Positions 36,723-45,085 are shown, counted from the first letter of the stretch. The stretch is DNA of 64,000 nucleotides from Bradyrhizobium yuanmingense (GCF_029167105.1 NZ_JARFML010000002.1:1-64000); one strand, 5' to 3'. Made by a program: numbers and translations. The notes: generated by a model not told the origin, from the letters alone.

Positions 36723-37430
36723 ATGGCACTCCTCGACGACGCGATTGAAGCCAGCGGTGGCATGGCACGCTGGAACAGGCTGCAGCGCTTCACCCTGCAT
36801 TTATCAATCGGGGGAACGCTGTTTTCACGCGCCCGGCGGACTCGTCAGTTCAAGGATCTCGTTGCAGAGGGCGCGACGCGAACCCAATCGGTACGCTTCA
36901 CGGGTCTGACGCGCGGCGAGAAGAGCGGTACCTATCAGCCGGATTCAGTCACGATCGAGAATCCAGATGGCCAGGTGCTGCGGACATGGCTGAACCCAAG
37001 CCTGCAATTCCTGGATCACGGTAATGATCCGCTCGCCGACGATCTGCATCTGGTCTACTTCTGCGGCATCTCGATCTGGAACTATCTGACGACGCCTTTT
37101 CTTCTGGCGCGCCCGGACGTGACGTTGGAGGAGTTGCCTGCCTGGAAGGAGAACGACCAGGCGTGGCGGCGGCTGCGTGCACGCTTCCCACCGGAAATCG
37201 TCACGTCATCTCCGGAACAGATTTTCTATTTCGATGAGGACAGCCTGCAGCGGCGGGTCGACCACGATCTCCTCGGCACTCAGGTCGCGGATTATTCCTG
37301 GGCGCATCGAGCCTTCAGCGGTGTCATCGTTCCCACGCTCCGGCGCTCGCTCGCATTGCGGCCCGATGGAGCTGCCACCGCCAAACCGATCCTGCTCGAC
37401 GTGGAAGTCCTGGACGCCGCGTTCGATTAG
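36723..37430 (+). CDS. Island protein A, unknown function (paralogue of 41446)
   Basis: 235 residues, no signal peptide, strand-rich by eye. It shares with the protein at 41446 an 'AIEA-x-GG-x3-W' N-terminus, the exact string 'LTTPFLLA', and a region of the form 'W-x2-LRA-x-FP-x2-I...EQ-x-FYF...L-x-RR-x-D'. Each copy sits next to one STAND regulator (this one divergent, the other convergent), implying a functional pair. No catalytic motif is recognised; a lipid- or ligand-binding beta structure is a guess only. Preceded by box 5. Confidence 0.7.
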   Translation: MALLDDAIEASGGMARWNRLQRFTLHLSIGGTLFSRARRTRQFKDLVAEGATRTQSVRFTGLTRGEKSGTYQPDSVTIENPDGQVLRTWLNPSLQFLDHGNDPLADDLHLVYFCGISIWNYLTTPFLLARPDVTLEELPAWKENDQAWRRLRARFPPEIVTSSPEQIFYFDEDSLQRRVDHDLLGTQVADYSWAHRAFSGVIVPTLRRSLALRPDGAATAKPILLDVEVLDAAFD

Positions 37431-37485
37431 CGTCGCGGTCGCTCCTGCTCTTCCTCACACTATCCTCGCGCCCACTTGCAACGCC

Positions 37486-37503
37486 TAACAACGCCTAACG
37501 AGC
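37486..37503 (+). promoter_or_regulatory. TAAC direct-repeat box 3 (upstream of DJ-1 gene)
   Basis: TAACAACGCC then TAACGAGC, units 10 bp apart, pointing at the gene at 37640 (137 bases away, the largest distance of the five). An additional CAACGCC precedes it, slightly out of register. It lies just after protein A, whose stop is at 37430. Confidence 0.62.
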
Positions 37504-37639
37504 CAACGGCGGCGTTTGGGTACAGGGTGTCTTCGCGGGCAACGGCCGAATGCACGAGCTCGAACGGGATTGCGCCGACACTACTCAACAAAGATCAGGA
37601 GCGGCGTTTCACTCAACGACGCAAACAAAGGAGGCAATC

Positions 37640-38338
37640 ATGAAGGTGCTGATGGTTATCACTTCCCACGACCAACTGGGTAACACCGGACGGAAGACCG
37701 GCTTCTGGCTCGAAGAGCTCGCGGCTCCCTACTACGTTTTCAAGGACTCCGGCGTCGAGATCACGCTGGCATCACCGAAGGGTGGCCGGCCGCCAATCGA
37801 CCCCAAGAGCAACGAGCCTGAAAACCGCACCGAACTCACGCTCCGCTTCGAAAACGACGAAGAGGCGGAAGCGCAACTCGACCAGACCGTTCGCCTCGAC
37901 AGCGTCAAGCAGGAAGACTTCGACACGGTGTTCTATCCGGGCGGTCACGGCCCGATGTGGGATCTCGCCGAGGACAATGACTCGGTCAAATTGATCGAGT
38001 CCTTCCTTGCCGCCGGCAAGACGATCGCTGTCGTGTGTCATTCGACCGGTGCGCTCCGCCACGTCAAGACTCCCGACGGGAAGCCCCTGGTGCAAGGCAA
38101 GGAAGTCACCGGCTTCACCAACGGCGAAGAAGAAGATGTCGGCCTTACCAAGGTAGTCCCGTTCCTTGTCGAAGACGAGATGCTGAAGCTCGGCGCCGTC
38201 TTTTCGAAAACGGCAAACTGGGGAGTCCATGTCGTCAGCGACGGCTTGCTGATCACCGGTCAAAACCCGCACTCGTCGGGTCCGGCTGCGCACACCCTGC
38301 TCGCCGCTGTGAAGCAGCGCGTCAGGTCGGCTGCCTGA
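37640..38338 (+). CDS. DJ-1/PfpI (Hsp31-like) family protein
   Basis: 232 residues from ATG 37640 with a perfect aaaggagg site; upstream frame extension is not credible. It carries 'KVLMVITSHDQLG', 'KTGFWLEELAAPYYVF', 'FDTVFYPGGHGPMWDL' and the nucleophile elbow 'AVVCHSTGAL' with the conserved cysteine. The glutamate in 'GFWLEE' is the typical partner. This sub-group matches Hsp31/glyoxalase III-like proteins that detoxify methylglyoxal or act as chaperones. First gene of the plus-strand unit under box 3. Confidence 0.9.
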   Translation: MKVLMVITSHDQLGNTGRKTGFWLEELAAPYYVFKDSGVEITLASPKGGRPPIDPKSNEPENRTELTLRFENDEEAEAQLDQTVRLDSVKQEDFDTVFYPGGHGPMWDLAEDNDSVKLIESFLAAGKTIAVVCHSTGALRHVKTPDGKPLVQGKEVTGFTNGEEEDVGLTKVVPFLVEDEMLKLGAVFSKTANWGVHVVSDGLLITGQNPHSSGPAAHTLLAAVKQRVRSAA

Positions 38339-38429
38339 GTGCCAAGATCGAGCGGACATTGCAGCCGCAGCCGAAATCGCTGGAGAGGTGCATGCAAACC
38401 GGCGCCTCTCCGCCCAAAACGCGAATTCA

Positions 38430-38528
38430 GAGCCATCACAATGGAGACGCCCGGCGGCGCAAGCGAGAATCAAGGCGCTGTTCGAACAAGGCTTCCACAA
38501 GCCTGGCGATGCCGAAGGGAGGCCTTGA
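38430..38528 (+). pseudogene. Remnant of a crotonase gene 3' end
   Basis: One frame, ending at a TGA at 38526-38528, reads QWRRPAAQARIKALFEQGF and continues HKPGDAEGRP. Fifteen of 29 positions equal the C-terminal part of the crotonase at 30008 (QRPASQNRIQKLMERGFH...). Nothing upstream in this 288-base gap resembles the rest of the enzyme, so it is a deletion remnant. It shows that block 2 once carried its own crotonase. Confidence 0.65.
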
Positions 38529-38626
38529 TCTTATCTGGAGCGACTCGGCCGGAGCGGTTGAGGCGATCGAACCGTACGAACCTATCCCTCTTTAAATCGG
38601 ACAATTTTTCGGAAGGGAAACATCTC

Positions 38627-39568
38627 ATGGACTTGCTCGCTTACGCAAAAGACATCTCAAGCCGCATCGAAGCGCAGGCGGCGCGCGTCAATGTCCTGGT
38701 TGCCATCTCGATTATCGACGTTCACGGCAACATCATCCTCAAGCACCGCATGAACGGCGCACCGGTGTTCGCCGCCGACCTGTCGGAGCGCAAGGCCTAT
38801 ACGTCCGCGCTGGTCGGAATTCGAACTGCTGACATGTCGCCGCTGGTCCAACCCGGACAACCCCTGTTCCCGATGATGTCGGTATCCGGCGGAAAGTATT
38901 TTTCGATGGGCGGCGGCGCGCCGCTCAAGGTCGACGGCCAATTGGTGGCGGGCGTGGGCGTCAGCGGGGGCACCGTCGACCAGGATGTCGAGATACTGGA
39001 AGCGGGTCTCCGCGAGCCCGCCGCCGCGCGCATTCCGGACATGACACTCGAAGTCGTCGTGATTCCGGTCTCCGACGTCGATCGCGCCAAGCGGTTCTAC
39101 GGCGGCCTTGGTTGGAGGCTCGATATCGATTACGCGACGGGTAACGACTATCGGGTGATTCAATTCACGCCGCCTGGATCCGGCTGCTCGATCATCTTCG
39201 GCACCAACGTCACGACCGCGGCGCCGGGCTCGGCGACGGGCCTGCATCTGATCGTGTCCGACATCGAGGCCACCCGTCGCGACCTGCTCCGTCGTGGCGT
39301 CGCCATCAGCGAGCTGTTCCATGACGCTGGCGGCGTGTTCCATCATGCCGTTTCGAAAGACCTGCGCAGCGGCCCAAACCCGGAGCGGAAGAGCTACGCT
39401 TCCTACGCCTCATACAGCGATCCCGACGGCAATGCTTGGGTATTCCAGGAGGTCACCGCGCGACTGACCGGACACATCGCGCCAGGCGATACAAGCTTTA
39501 CCCCGGAACTGACGAATGTGGTCCGGGGGGCGTCCGCCCTCAAACCCGGCATCGAAAGGAAGGCTTGA
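38627..39568 (+). CDS. GlcG/HbpS-like domain fused to VOC domain
   Basis: 313 residues from ATG 38627 (ggaaggga upstream). Residues 1-133 form a GlcG/HbpS (heme- or cobalamin-binding, DUF336-type) domain: 'DVHGNIILKHRMNGAP', 'ERKAYTSALVG', 'GGGAPLKVDGQLVAGVGVSGG'. Residues 139-310 are a VOC domain closely related to that at 32636. The junction 'PAAARIPDMTLEVVVIP' contains M139 (at 39041), which aligns with M21 of the separate VOC protein, so the fusion likely arose by joining two adjacent genes. A redox- or heme-linked VOC enzyme is possible; the activity is unknown. Confidence 0.82.
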   Translation: MDLLAYAKDISSRIEAQAARVNVLVAISIIDVHGNIILKHRMNGAPVFAADLSERKAYTSALVGIRTADMSPLVQPGQPLFPMMSVSGGKYFSMGGGAPLKVDGQLVAGVGVSGGTVDQDVEILEAGLREPAAARIPDMTLEVVVIPVSDVDRAKRFYGGLGWRLDIDYATGNDYRVIQFTPPGSGCSIIFGTNVTTAAPGSATGLHLIVSDIEATRRDLLRRGVAISELFHDAGGVFHHAVSKDLRSGPNPERKSYASYASYSDPDGNAWVFQEVTARLTGHIAPGDTSFTPELTNVVRGASALKPGIERKA

Positions 39569-39622
39569 GCGACGTGCCCGGCGGCGCCGCTTTGCTTCAG
39601 CCCAAAATCGCAGGAGAGACCT

Positions 39623-40678
39623 ATGTCCAATGAAATCAACCACGATCGCCGCCGCCTGGTCGGCGCTGCAGCTTTGACCTTCGTCACCAGCCAGTTCGCG
39701 CTCAGCGGCGCAGCCGAAGCCCAACTATCAAAAGCGAAGCCGGCGAACATGGGGCCGGTCAAGCCGGGCACGCACACGTCGTTCGCGCCACTGAAGCAGA
39801 TCGACGCCGGCGTGCTCAGTGTCGGCTATGCCGAAGCTGGTCCAGCGGAAGGGCCGGCGGTGATCCTGCTGCACGGATGGCCCTATGACATCTACAGTTT
39901 TGTCGACGTTGCCCCCCTACTCGCGGCGGAAGGCTACCGCGTCATCACTCCGTTCCTGCGCGGCCACGGCACCACCCGCTTTCTCTCCGATGCGACGCCG
40001 CGGAACGGACAGCCATTGGCAATCGCAACCGACATCATCGCGCTGATGGATGCCCTCAATATTCAGAAGGCGACCCTTGCCGGCTTCGACTGGGGCGCGC
40101 GAACAGCCGACATCATGGCGGCGCTTTGGCCGCAGCGATGCCAGGCGCTGGTCTCGGTGAGCGGATATCTGATCGGCAGCCAGGAAGCCGGCAAGAAGCC
40201 GTTGCCGCCGAAAGCCGAGCTGCAATGGTGGTATCAGTTCTATTTCGCGACAGAGCGTGGCCGGGCCGGCTACGAGATGTATCGTCGCGAGTTCTCAAAA
40301 CTGATCTGGCAGCTCGCCTCACCGAAATGGAATTTTGATGACGCCACTTTCGAGCGCACCGCAAAAGCCTTCGACAATCCGGATCACGTCGCGGTCGTGA
40401 TTCACAATTATCGCTGGCGGCAAGGCCTTGCCGAAGGGGAAGCAAAATACGACGCGCTTGAGAAGCAACTTGCCGACGCTCCGGTCATCGGTGTTCCCAC
40501 CATCACCATGGAGGGCGACGCCAACGGCGCACCGCATCCCGAGCCCGCGGCCTACGCCAAGAAGTTCACCGGCAAGTACGCGCATCGGACCATCAAGGGT
40601 GGCATCGGGCACAACCTGCCGCAGGAAGCGCCCCGCCCATTCGCGGAGGCCATCATCGACGTCGTCGCCAACAGCTGA
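39623..40678 (+). CDS. Tat-exported alpha/beta hydrolase (epoxide hydrolase/haloalkane dehalogenase-like)
   Basis: 351 residues, ggagagacct before the ATG. The leader 'NHDRRRLVGAAALTF' is twin-arginine-like and resembles that of the epoxide hydrolase at 30916. The core has 'ILLHGWPYDIYSF' (oxyanion region), 'LRGHGTTRF', nucleophile aspartate in 'AGFDWGARTAD' and the C-terminal histidine in 'GGIGHNLPQEAP'. An aspartate nucleophile places it with epoxide hydrolases, dehalogenases or dienelactone-type enzymes; the substrate is unknown. It follows the GlcG-VOC gene by 54 bases. Confidence 0.88.
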   Translation: MSNEINHDRRRLVGAAALTFVTSQFALSGAAEAQLSKAKPANMGPVKPGTHTSFAPLKQIDAGVLSVGYAEAGPAEGPAVILLHGWPYDIYSFVDVAPLLAAEGYRVITPFLRGHGTTRFLSDATPRNGQPLAIATDIIALMDALNIQKATLAGFDWGARTADIMAALWPQRCQALVSVSGYLIGSQEAGKKPLPPKAELQWWYQFYFATERGRAGYEMYRREFSKLIWQLASPKWNFDDATFERTAKAFDNPDHVAVVIHNYRWRQGLAEGEAKYDALEKQLADAPVIGVPTITMEGDANGAPHPEPAAYAKKFTGKYAHRTIKGGIGHNLPQEAPRPFAEAIIDVVANS

Positions 40679-40755
40679 CGGGACGCCAGAGCGGGACCTG
40701 CGGGCTGGCCAGTCGCGGCCCGCAGGTTGCCTGGCGCCAGTAAGGGAGAACAAGA

Positions 40756-40842
40756 ATGCGCAGGGTAGCCACAATCGCGGCATTGGTTGCGATCGTTCTG
40801 GTCGCACTGATTCAGTTTGCGCCATCATTCCTGTTCGGATAG
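40756..40842 (+). CDS. 28-residue single-helix membrane peptide
   Basis: ATG 40756 follows aagggagaa at good spacing. The peptide MRRVATIAALVAIVLVALIQ ends FAPSFLFG: two arginines and then one membrane helix. It fits between the hydrolase and the chimeric gene, in the same direction. It is short enough to be chance, but the ribosome site, composition and position favour a real membrane peptide. Confidence 0.45.
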   Translation: MRRVATIAALVAIVLVALIQFAPSFLFG

Positions 40843-40853
40843 GGCCGGCTGTG

Positions 40854-41330
40854 ATGGCACGATTGGTTTCAGTCAATGTTGGTCTGCCGCGGGACATCGT
40901 TTGGCAGGGCAAAACGGTGCACACCGGCATCTGGAAGACGCCGGTCGACGGGCCGCGGATGGCCCGCCGTCTCAACCTGGACGGTGACGCGCACTGGACC
41001 TTTCTCTCCGACTCCCGGCGCATCGTTCAGAAGGATCTCGACATCGCCGAATACACCGATCCCGTTCACGACCCGATAATCCCGCATGTGATTGTGCTGG
41101 AGCCGGGCCTCGTCATTCACAAGATCTACAACGGCTACTGGTTCTTCGGTCGTCCGACCGTCGAGGAACTCCGGCAGGACCTGCGCGCCGTCACCAGGAA
41201 ATGCCGGCTGGACTGGGACATCATGACAGCCGAGCTGAAGGCGGCGTGGCAGCAGGGCGGCAAAGAGCGGTTCTATCCGTACGGCAAGACCTCCGCTCAA
41301 ACCCTCCGCGACGAGCGTCGAGGCAAATGA
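40854..41330 (+). CDS. Chimeric protein: MOSC N-terminus joined to thioredoxin-fold (AhpC/TSA-like) C-terminus
   Basis: 158 residues from ATG 40854. The first 45 residues ('VSVNVGLPRDIVWQGKTVHTG', 'ARRLNLDGD') match the start of MOSC domain proteins. From 'HWTFLSDSRR' on, the sequence ('IAEYTDPVHDPIIPHVIVLEP', 'IYNGYWFFGRPTVEELRQDL') matches the C-terminal half of redoxin/AhpC-TSA-like proteins. Both halves lack essential parts: no MOSC cysteine and no peroxidatic CxxC. I infer a deletion fusion of two neighbouring genes; it may be a non-functional remnant that stays in frame. Last gene of the box-3 unit. Confidence 0.65.
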   Translation: MARLVSVNVGLPRDIVWQGKTVHTGIWKTPVDGPRMARRLNLDGDAHWTFLSDSRRIVQKDLDIAEYTDPVHDPIIPHVIVLEPGLVIHKIYNGYWFFGRPTVEELRQDLRAVTRKCRLDWDIMTAELKAAWQQGGKERFYPYGKTSAQTLRDERRGK

Positions 41331-41374
41331 AGACGGCGTTTTGCCCGTGTTTTTACGGACTTAGCTGGCAAATA

Positions 41375-41402
41375 CAACAGCGGATAACAACGCTTAACGA
41401 GC
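41375..41402 (+). promoter_or_regulatory. TAAC direct-repeat box 4 (upstream of protein B)
   Basis: CAACAGCGGA, TAACAACGCT, TAACGAGC: two TAAC units and a CAAC third unit, all in 10-bp register. The box ends 44 bases before ATG 41446 (62 before the alternative ATG 41464). Same orientation relative to its gene as boxes 1-3 and 5. Confidence 0.62.
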
Positions 41403-41445
41403 GATTGCCGTCATTTGAGCTTACCTCAGTGGGCGAAGGCAACCC

Positions 41446-42183
41446 ATGCACAAGGTAAAGCCGATGATTCCATTATTGGCAGATGCGATCGAGGCCCATG
41501 GTGGGCTGCACCAATGGAAGACGCACAACCATCTCGAGGCGACGATCAGGTGCGGAGGTGATTTGTGGGCGCTGAAGGGAATCGAGCAGGATCAAACGCC
41601 GCGAACGATCCGGATTGATTTGCATCGTGAGTCGGCATCCATCGCACCGTTCGGACGACCCGGTCAGCGCATGGATTTCACGCCGGGACACATCGCCCTC
41701 GTCACCGAAGACGAGCGCGTCATCGCGGAAAGAAACAGCCCGCGCGCGTCATTTGCACAGCATGATATGCGCACGCATTGGGATCCGCTGCATCGCGGCT
41801 ATTTCAACGGCTACGCGCTGTGGACCTGCCTGACTACGCCCTTTCTGCTGGCGATGGAAGGATTTCAGATCCGGGAGATCGAACCATGGTGCGAAGGCTC
41901 GGAGATCTGGCGCGGCCTCCGAGCGACCTTTCCTGCCGCGATCGCAAGCCATAGCACTGAGCAGGATTTCTATTTCGGACCAGACATGCTCATTCGCCGG
42001 CATGATTACCACGTGGAAATCGCTGGGAACTTTTCGGCTGCCCAATACATCTCTGAATTGGTGAGTATCGACGGCATCAAGATTCCGACCAGGCGGAGAG
42101 TCTACCTGCGCGATGAAAATTTGATGCCGATGCTGGATACCTTGATGGTGTCGATCGATCTCTCAGGCTTTCGCTTCGGCTGA
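41446..42183 (+). CDS. Island protein B, unknown function (paralogue of 36723)
   Basis: 245 residues from ATG 41446; ATG 41464 (MIPLLADAIEAHGG) aligns better with protein A and is a fair alternative. It shares 'AIEAHGG-x3-W', 'LTTPFLLA', 'W-x-GLRATFP' and 'EQDFYFGPDMLIRR' with protein A. Predicted soluble, with alternating strands. It is convergent with regulator B, the stops being 7 bases apart. The function is not recognised; repeated pairing with a STAND regulator suggests it makes, senses or responds to the same signal. Confidence 0.7.
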   Translation: MHKVKPMIPLLADAIEAHGGLHQWKTHNHLEATIRCGGDLWALKGIEQDQTPRTIRIDLHRESASIAPFGRPGQRMDFTPGHIALVTEDERVIAERNSPRASFAQHDMRTHWDPLHRGYFNGYALWTCLTTPFLLAMEGFQIREIEPWCEGSEIWRGLRATFPAAIASHSTEQDFYFGPDMLIRRHDYHVEIAGNFSAAQYISELVSIDGIKIPTRRRVYLRDENLMPMLDTLMVSIDLSGFRFG

Positions 42184-42190
42184 GTCGCCG

Positions 42191-45085
42191 CTATCGCGCA
42201 GGCGTCTCATCCAGCATGAGCCGCGCGGCTTTCAGGTCGGCGGTCTCAAAGCCTTCGGAGAACCGGGCATAGGTTTCAGCCACGCCCGTCAGCGCATCCG
42301 GAAGACCTTTCCGACGCCGGAACCGGGCAAGCGACATCTCCGTTCGCAGCCGCCAGGACAATGCCCCCTGCTGCTCTGCCAACGCGACAGATGCCGCAAA
42401 GCAGGATTCTGCAGCCTCGATATCGCCGGCGCGCGCTTCGAGTTCGCCACGCAAACGCAACAGCTCGGGCATGTCGAAGGCCGCTCCCTCGGACTCGACG
42501 CGCGCGAGGGTCTCGTTCAGCACCTTGAGAGCTTCCGGCAACCGGCCCAATGCCGCGAGCCCCTGCGACAGATCCGCAACAAAAGCGGATGCATAGAGTT
42601 CGTAGCGGTCGGCATGCAGGCGCGGCAGCGAGGACTGCAACAGCTCGATGCCGGCCTTCAGCTCACCGCGCGCAATCATGATCTGTCCGCGGAACCCCGC
42701 GGCGACGGCCTGATAGGGTGTCAGGCCGTGAATGCCGGCATGGGCGGACAGCCGGCCGGCCAGGGATTCGACCGCCTCCCAGTCGCCAACCCATCCGTAC
42801 AGGGATGCGGACCAGCACAATGCGATGCTGTGCATCACGACATCACGCGGTGTCGCTGTGCCCGTCAGCGGTCGAACGCATTCTACTGCCCGGTCGGGAA
42901 AGCCGCGCAACCACAGTACCCGCGCGAGCGGAATTTGTGGCGTTCTGGCGTAGGCAAAATGCCCCGGCTGGGCGCTGCGCAGCGCGGCATCTCCCTGCAC
43001 GCCTTCATCCAGATGGACCTGCGCTTCCGTCTGATTACCGACAAGGTGGTAGGAAACACCGACCAAAGCCTTGGCGCCCGCGAGCCCGGCAGGGTCGCCG
43101 ATCGCCCGCGCAACCTTCTCGGCTTCGAGGGCCACCGGCAGCAGATGCTGATACTCGCCAGTCCGGCGATAGAACATGTTCAGCCGTGCAAGCAGTCTGA
43201 ACTTGTGGGACAAGTCATCGAGACCTTCCGCAATCTCGAGACCGCGGCGGAGCGCCCCCTCGGCCTGCTCGCTGTTGCGCTCGGTGAACATGAAGGCATG
43301 ACCCAGCGTCGACTGGAGTTCTAGCTCCCATGCGGTTCCGCGACTGCTGTCATCGAGATCCGCGAGCGCGCGACTGCACCAGATACGTCCCTCGTTCAGC
43401 AGATTGAGTTCGACAAACAGTCTGGCGCAGGCACCCGCCAGCGGCACGCGGAGGTCCGCGCCGTCGTCATTGGCATAGACCCAGCTCAACGCGGCCCGGG
43501 CGTCGGCGAGCAGACTCGCGCGCTCCTGCGCACGAGATGCCTGGCCGCCTCCGCTCGCTTCGGCCATGGTTGCCTCAAGGACCTGCTGAACGTAGCCGGC
43601 ATGCCGGCGAAGCGTGTCCGGCGCGTCGCCGCAATCGACCAGCTTCTGCATGGCATAAGCCTTGGTGGTGTCGAGCAGACGATAGCGTGTTGAGCCGCCA
43701 TCTGGCCGCGCCGAGACCAGCGACTTGGCAACGAGTTGCCCGAGCGCGTCGACGACTTGATCCGCCGGCGCGCGCCCATCGCCCGCCACGGCAAGCGCGC
43801 CTTGCAGCGTGAACTGGCCGGCGAAAACAGCCAGACGCCGCAGTGCCGTCCGCTCGCTCTCGTCGATCAGACCATAGCTCCAATCCAGCGTGGCCCCGAG
43901 CGTCTGATGCCGCGGCGGCGCGGTTCGCCTTCCACGCCATTCCAGCTTCAGGCGGCCATCGAGCAGCGTTGCGACCTCTCGCAATCCGTGAACACCGACA
44001 CGGACCGCGGCGAGTTCGATCGCCAGCGCAATGCCATCGAGCTTGCCGCAAATCTCCGCCAATACGTCCGCATCGTCGTCGGTAAGGTCGGCACGATGAC
44101 CTGCGGCTGTAGCCCGCTCCATGAACAGCCGTACGGCCGGATAGCTCAGTGCCTCGCTGACACTCAGCCCAGTTCCCTGAGGCGGCGCTTGCAGCGGAAC
44201 AAGCTCGAAAATCTGCTCACCCTGCACCAACAGCGACTCTCGGCTGGTCGCAAGGATGCTGACGTTGGGTGCCCGCTGGTGGATGTTTTCAGCAAGCCCT
44301 GCGACGACGTCGATGACGTGCTCGCAGCCGTCGAGCACTAGCAGGAGACGACGATCGCGCAGAAACGCAATGATACTGTCGGTCGGGTCAGCGTGGTGCA
44401 CCACAAGGCCGAGCGCCGCAGCGACGCTGCTCGCCACAAGCGTCGCGTCCTTCAGAGGACCGAGGTCAAGAAAATAGACATGGCCTTCGAATGCCGCCAG
44501 CATGTCATGGGCCAGCGCGATGGCGACGGTCGTCTTGCCAATTCCGCCTGGACCTCTCAGCGTGACGAAGCGATCGCGCAGCATGCGCGCCGACAAATCC
44601 TTGAGAATGTCCTCCCTTCCAACTATCCGCTCCAGCCGATGCGGCAGCGAGATCGGTGTCGGTTTCTCCGGGGCAGTGTTCGCCAATGGACGAGAGTGCA
44701 GCGCCGGGGTCAGGGTCGGCACGCTGCGCTGGACGGGAGCGACAAAGCAATATCCCCGACTTGGGACGTTGGTGATGTAGCGTGCGCCGTCCTTGCCGTC
44801 TCCGAGCGCCTTGCGCAGCTCGGCGATGTGGACCCGCAGGCTGATTTCCTCGACGACAAGGCCCGACCAGGCAAAGGCTAGAATTTCCTCCTTTGGAATT
44901 ACCTCTCCCGCGCGGCTCAGCAGCAGCCGCAAGATATCCGTTGCCCGACCGCCCAGCTTGACAGGCACGCCGTTCTTCTCGAGCAGCCGCGTCCTAAGTG
45001 AGAATGGGCCAAACGAGGCGACCTCTGGTTCGTGGTTTGTCGCTGCGCGAGCGTTGGCTGGATGCCTGCTATCCGTACCCGACAT
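42191..45085 (-). CDS. STAND-type regulator B: winged helix + NB-ARC-like ATPase + TPR-like repeats
   Basis: 964 residues, clear paralogue of regulator A. Winged helix at about 22-120 with recognition helix 'SLRVHIAELRKALGDG' and 'YITNVPSRGYCFVAP'. Walker A 'GPGGIGKTT' at 178-186, then 'LLLVLDGCEH', 'ILATSRE' and 'LDGIALAIELAAVR' (the NB-ARC GxP reads GIA here, a possible change in nucleotide handling). The C-terminal region is helical and TPR-like with 'GHAFMFTERNSEQAEGALRRGL'. The recognition helices of A and B differ at only a few positions, so both may bind the TAAC boxes. The start lacks a strong ribosome site. Confidence 0.9.
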   Translation of the reverse strand: MSGTDSRHPANARAATNHEPEVASFGPFSLRTRLLEKNGVPVKLGGRATDILRLLLSRAGEVIPKEEILAFAWSGLVVEEISLRVHIAELRKALGDGKDGARYITNVPSRGYCFVAPVQRSVPTLTPALHSRPLANTAPEKPTPISLPHRLERIVGREDILKDLSARMLRDRFVTLRGPGGIGKTTVAIALAHDMLAAFEGHVYFLDLGPLKDATLVASSVAAALGLVVHHADPTDSIIAFLRDRRLLLVLDGCEHVIDVVAGLAENIHQRAPNVSILATSRESLLVQGEQIFELVPLQAPPQGTGLSVSEALSYPAVRLFMERATAAGHRADLTDDDADVLAEICGKLDGIALAIELAAVRVGVHGLREVATLLDGRLKLEWRGRRTAPPRHQTLGATLDWSYGLIDESERTALRRLAVFAGQFTLQGALAVAGDGRAPADQVVDALGQLVAKSLVSARPDGGSTRYRLLDTTKAYAMQKLVDCGDAPDTLRRHAGYVQQVLEATMAEASGGGQASRAQERASLLADARAALSWVYANDDGADLRVPLAGACARLFVELNLLNEGRIWCSRALADLDDSSRGTAWELELQSTLGHAFMFTERNSEQAEGALRRGLEIAEGLDDLSHKFRLLARLNMFYRRTGEYQHLLPVALEAEKVARAIGDPAGLAGAKALVGVSYHLVGNQTEAQVHLDEGVQGDAALRSAQPGHFAYARTPQIPLARVLWLRGFPDRAVECVRPLTGTATPRDVVMHSIALCWSASLYGWVGDWEAVESLAGRLSAHAGIHGLTPYQAVAAGFRGQIMIARGELKAGIELLQSSLPRLHADRYELYASAFVADLSQGLAALGRLPEALKVLNETLARVESEGAAFDMPELLRLRGELEARAGDIEAAESCFAASVALAEQQGALSWRLRTEMSLARFRRRKGLPDALTGVAETYARFSEGFETADLKAARLMLDETPAR

